Source: an uncultured Flavobacteriales bacterium
GTDB lineage: Bacteria; Bacteroidota; Bacteroidia; Flavobacteriales; Crocinitomicaceae
Direction of reading: 5' to 3'
NCBI GenBank assembly: GCA_946479985.1
Contig: CAMLIF010000140.1
Span: forward strand, 1 to 8,371
DNA length: 8,371 nt
Both the position numbers and the translations under genes were made by a program. This document shows positions 6,703 to 8,371 of the stretch, piece after piece. The notes beneath the pieces are model-generated. The model was not told the DNA's origin and ran no database searches. It saw only the letters and a list, made by a program, of their open reading frames with translations. How positions within the stretch are numbered: position 1 is the first letter of the stretch; every line of letters starts with the position of its first letter.

Positions 6703-7909
6703 AGTAGGTTGCATATAAAAAACGGTTAACCTTCATCCAGCCGTAATCGCCTAAATGCATTACATCCTGCAATGTGCCCGAGTCGTAGTCTTCCCTGTTG
6801 TCTGCAAACAGGTTCAGATACGGAACTTTATTGGCATTTAATAGTGCTTCTACGGATGTCCACAGCTCATTGTAATTCTCAATGTTTTTGTAATAATATG
6901 GGTTTAGGGGTTGAATGACAAAACTGCAGTCTACGTCGTTTTCCTTTAATAATTCAAGCAATAATCTGAAGTCTTTGAATTCGCGGCAGTTTTTTATATC
7001 TAACGGTTCAATAGTTGGAAAAATGACTTTGCCGTTTTTCTGTAAAAGGAACTTTTGGTAATATTCGTCGGAAACGTGCAGATCATTGTTTCCTGATTTT
7101 TTTTTGAATTCATTCAGCGTTCGTTCCAAAGCGGCATTCCAGGTTTTATTCCAGCGTACCGTAAGTTTCTCCGGATTCATACTTACGTTGTATGAGTAAA
7201 TAGCTGCGAGCGGATTTTTTGTTCCGTAAATCTTGTTTTCCATGCTAATCTGCATGTTGCGCATTGCACTGTTAGATGGTCTCAAATATTCCTCCTTAAG
7301 GATTTTCATGCTTATGGAAGGCGAATTGATCTTGTTGTAATTCCGGTTAATAAATTCGCCGATATGTAATCTGTATTTGTTATCGATGCTTTTATCATAA
7401 GCAATATTGCTGAAGAAATGCGGCGGCACAAATTCCAAAAATGCCTCAATGTTTGTTCCGCCGTCCAATTCCGGAGTATCGTTTGTGAACCATCCCGGGC
7501 TCAGGAAAATACAAATTTTGGAGCCTTTCAGGTGTTTTTTTGCTGCCAGTAATTCACACAGAATGCTGAGCTCCTGGTGGTGTGCATGACCAATTCCCAG
7601 GGTTTGTATTCCCAAACTGTCGGGTAAAAAGTTGTAAGATCCGTAAGGTGTTCCAGTGAATTCCGAAGAACCGAAGAGGGTTAGTTGATTTTTGTTTTTT
7701 AAACTCGCTATGAGGTCAATTTCAGCTTGTTCTCCATCCGCGTAATTCATCAGGATTCCGCTTTGTTTCATCTGTTGCCCACTAATGGTTTTGGATTTGA
7801 TGATTTGAGCCTGATCTTGGGGGGAGGTGATTTGTATAAAAAGGGCCACCAATCCGCTAGCAACCGTAAGAGGTGCTAGGTGATAGAGAGCAATTTTTTT
7901 TAAAAGCAT
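6695..7909 (-). CDS. dltD: D-alanyl transfer protein DltD (SGNH-like)
   Basis: A 404-residue protein with one N-terminal signal anchor (residues about 8-27) and an extracytoplasmic catalytic domain, here facing the periplasm. LFGSSEFTG (78-86) is the DltD nucleophile block, the catalytic serine being Ser81 or Ser82. QDVMHLGDYGW (381-391) supplies the Asp382/His385 pair of the expected Ser-Asp-His triad. PLNPYYYKNI matches the P-(V/L)-N-x-x-Y-Y region typical of DltD. Length is close to that of Gram-positive DltD (about 400-430). In that family DltD is needed for the final transfer of D-alanine from the membrane relay to the surface polymer. Its ATG overlaps the dltC stop by one base (TGATG), and its end overlaps the DltX-like start by 8 bases, so translation of the three is probably coupled. 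All catalytic residues look intact. Confidence 0.93.
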   Translation of the reverse strand: MLLKKIALYHLAPLTVASGLVALFIQITSPQDQAQIIKSKTISGQQMKQSGILMNYADGEQAEIDLIASLKNKNQLTLFGSSEFTGTPYGSYNFLPDSLGIQTLGIGHAHHQELSILCELLAAKKHLKGSKICIFLSPGWFTNDTPELDGGTNIEAFLEFVPPHFFSNIAYDKSIDNKYRLHIGEFINRNYNKINSPSISMKILKEEYLRPSNSAMRNMQISMENKIYGTKNPLAAIYSYNVSMNPEKLTVRWNKTWNAALERTLNEFKKKSGNNDLHVSDEYYQKFLLQKNGKVIFPTIEPLDIKNCREFKDFRLLLELLKENDVDCSFVIQPLNPYYYKNIENYNELWTSVEALLNANKVPYLNLFADNREDYDSGTLQDVMHLGDYGWMKVNRFLYATYYE

Positions 7910-8130
7910 CAGGCTTGTTTTTCCTTGATGAATTCGATTAGCCGGGTAACATTTTTGAAATTACTTTCAACGATTTCATCAAATGGGACTTCGATTCCGA
8001 ATTCATCTTCAATTTCTGCTACAAATTCAACAGTGGTAATCGAATCGAGTACTTCAGAGATTGGATCGTTTGCCCCGATTCTTTCAAAAGAAAGCTCTTC
8101 GATCTTATTTAACAAGTATTCTTCCATCAC
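7909..8130 (-). CDS. dltC: D-alanyl carrier protein DltC
   Basis: A 72- or 73-residue acyl-carrier-type protein. VLDSITTVEF contains the phosphopantetheine attachment serine, Ser30 counted from the GTG at 8130 or Ser29 from the adjacent ATG at 8127. The helix after it (VEFVAEIEDEFGIEVP), the acidic composition and the C-terminal VTRLIEFIKEK fit a carrier four-helix bundle. It should be loaded by DltA and dock on DltB. The two possible starts are consecutive codons (GTG ATG); ATG at 8127 is preferred. The protein is slightly shorter than the usual 78-80 residues, the difference being at the N-terminus. Sequence alone cannot separate DltC from other small carriers, but adjacency to dltD, dltB and dltA settles the assignment. 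It is the first gene of the operon, which is unusual, because Gram-positive operons place dltC after dltB. Confidence 0.92.
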   Translation of the reverse strand: MMEEYLLNKIEELSFERIGANDPISEVLDSITTVEFVAEIEDEFGIEVPFDEIVESNFKNVTRLIEFIKEKQA

Positions 8131-8141
8131 GCAAATTTCGG

Positions 8142-8149
8142 CTAAATTA
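8142..8149 (-). promoter_or_regulatory. Weak candidate -7 element for the dlt operon
   Basis: On the minus strand this reads TAATTTAG, one base from TAnnTTTG, 14 bases before the dltC ATG. A second imperfect match, GAAATTTG, ends at 8133. No clear -33 TTTG is seen, so the operon promoter may instead lie before the upstream membrane gene. Confidence 0.22.
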
Positions 8150-8165
8150 GAAAGAAAATCACTGT

Positions 8166-8180
8166 CGGCACTATCTGCCG
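8166..8180. other. GC-rich hairpin between the upstream membrane gene and dltC
   Basis: CGGCA (8166-8170) and TGCCG (8176-8180) are perfect reverse complements around a 5-base loop. On the minus strand the stem is followed at a distance by a T-rich stretch (GATTTTCTTTC), but not directly by a T-run. It could be a weak terminator for the gene at the right edge, or a leader structure of the dlt operon. The remainder of 8131-8240 shows no gene. Confidence 0.3.
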
Positions 8181-8240
8181 GTAAAAATCAGCCTTATTTT
8201 GCCCGGTTCAGATCTGTGTTTGAAGAGGTTTGCCAAGAAA

Positions 8241-8371
8241 TCAGGCATGCTGGGTTTCATTTTCCAATGGTTCGTCTAAAGTGCCCGGATTATCTGATTT
8301 TTTATTTTTAAATACAATGAAATAAATCTGAATTCCTGCCAAAATCAATACAATACTGCCTAACGTGTCAC
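8241..8371 (-). CDS. C-terminal end of an unidentified membrane protein (partial)
   Basis: An open frame enters from the right edge and ends at TGA 8243-8241, giving 42 residues. It reads DTLGSIVLILAGIQIYFIVF, a membrane helix, then a basic KNKK and a polar tail rich in aspartate, asparagine and glutamate. A hydrophobic helix followed by positive residues and a soluble tail is the normal end of an inner-membrane protein with a cytosolic C-terminus. The fragment is too short to name a family. It points the same way as the dlt operon and ends about 110 bases before dltC, so it may or may not share its transcript. Confidence 0.6.
   Translation of the reverse strand, partial: DTLGSIVLILAGIQIYFIVFKNKKSDNPGTLDEPLENETQHA

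Noticed and set aside
3890..8130. Operon as a peptide synthetase cluster or an alginate-type O-acetylation system
   Set aside because: The adenylation protein has no condensation, fused carrier or thioesterase domain. The MBOAT is paired with DltA, DltC and a DltX-like tail, which fits D-alanylation better than acetylation.
7925..8311. A 128-codon plus-strand open frame covering dltC and its upstream region
   Set aside because: It is antisense to dltC and to the end of the membrane gene; its low-complexity serine- and isoleucine-rich product is what reversed carrier-protein codons give.

Overview
This window looks like chromosomal DNA of a Gram-negative Bacteroidota, probably of the Flavobacteriales. 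The evidence is the Bacteroidota-type wording of the DnaK ATPase domain ([25 protein letters not shown]), a short secretion signal ending in FWSQ, A/T-rich leaders with no good Shine-Dalgarno sequence, and weak TAnnTTTG-like promoter elements. The assignment comes from reading the sequence; no search was run.

Layout. Bases 1-1328 (minus) hold the N-terminal 442 codons of dnaK, which runs off the left edge. Bases 1329-1526 are a divergent regulatory region with a perfect 8-bp inverted repeat and several helically phased TGTCAG-like elements. Two plus-strand genes follow: a small protein with two membrane helices and a cytosolic PH-like tail (1527-2033), and a large secreted protein with YwqK/MORN-type repeats (2070-3887). 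The second meets the end of the next operon tail to tail with a 2-base gap.

Bases 3890-8130 (minus) are a compact five-gene operon transcribed in the order dltC, dltD, dltX-like, dltB, dltA. Junctions range from an 8-base overlap to a 3-base gap. The fifth gene is a 51-codon microprotein at 6547-6702. It has one membrane helix and the C-terminal sequence FIYQQF, which matches the F-x-Y-x-x-F tail of DltX. Together the genes encode a complete D-alanylation-type export pathway. DltA activates the amino acid and loads the carrier protein DltC, DltB (MBOAT) passes the acyl group across the membrane to the tyrosine of DltX, and DltD (SGNH-like) is expected to deliver it to a surface polymer. Bacteroidota have no lipoteichoic acid, so the acceptor is unknown; this is the most interesting part of the window.

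The right edge (8241-8371, minus) holds the last 42 codons of an unidentified membrane protein. It is separated from dltC by about 110 bases that contain a small GC-rich hairpin.
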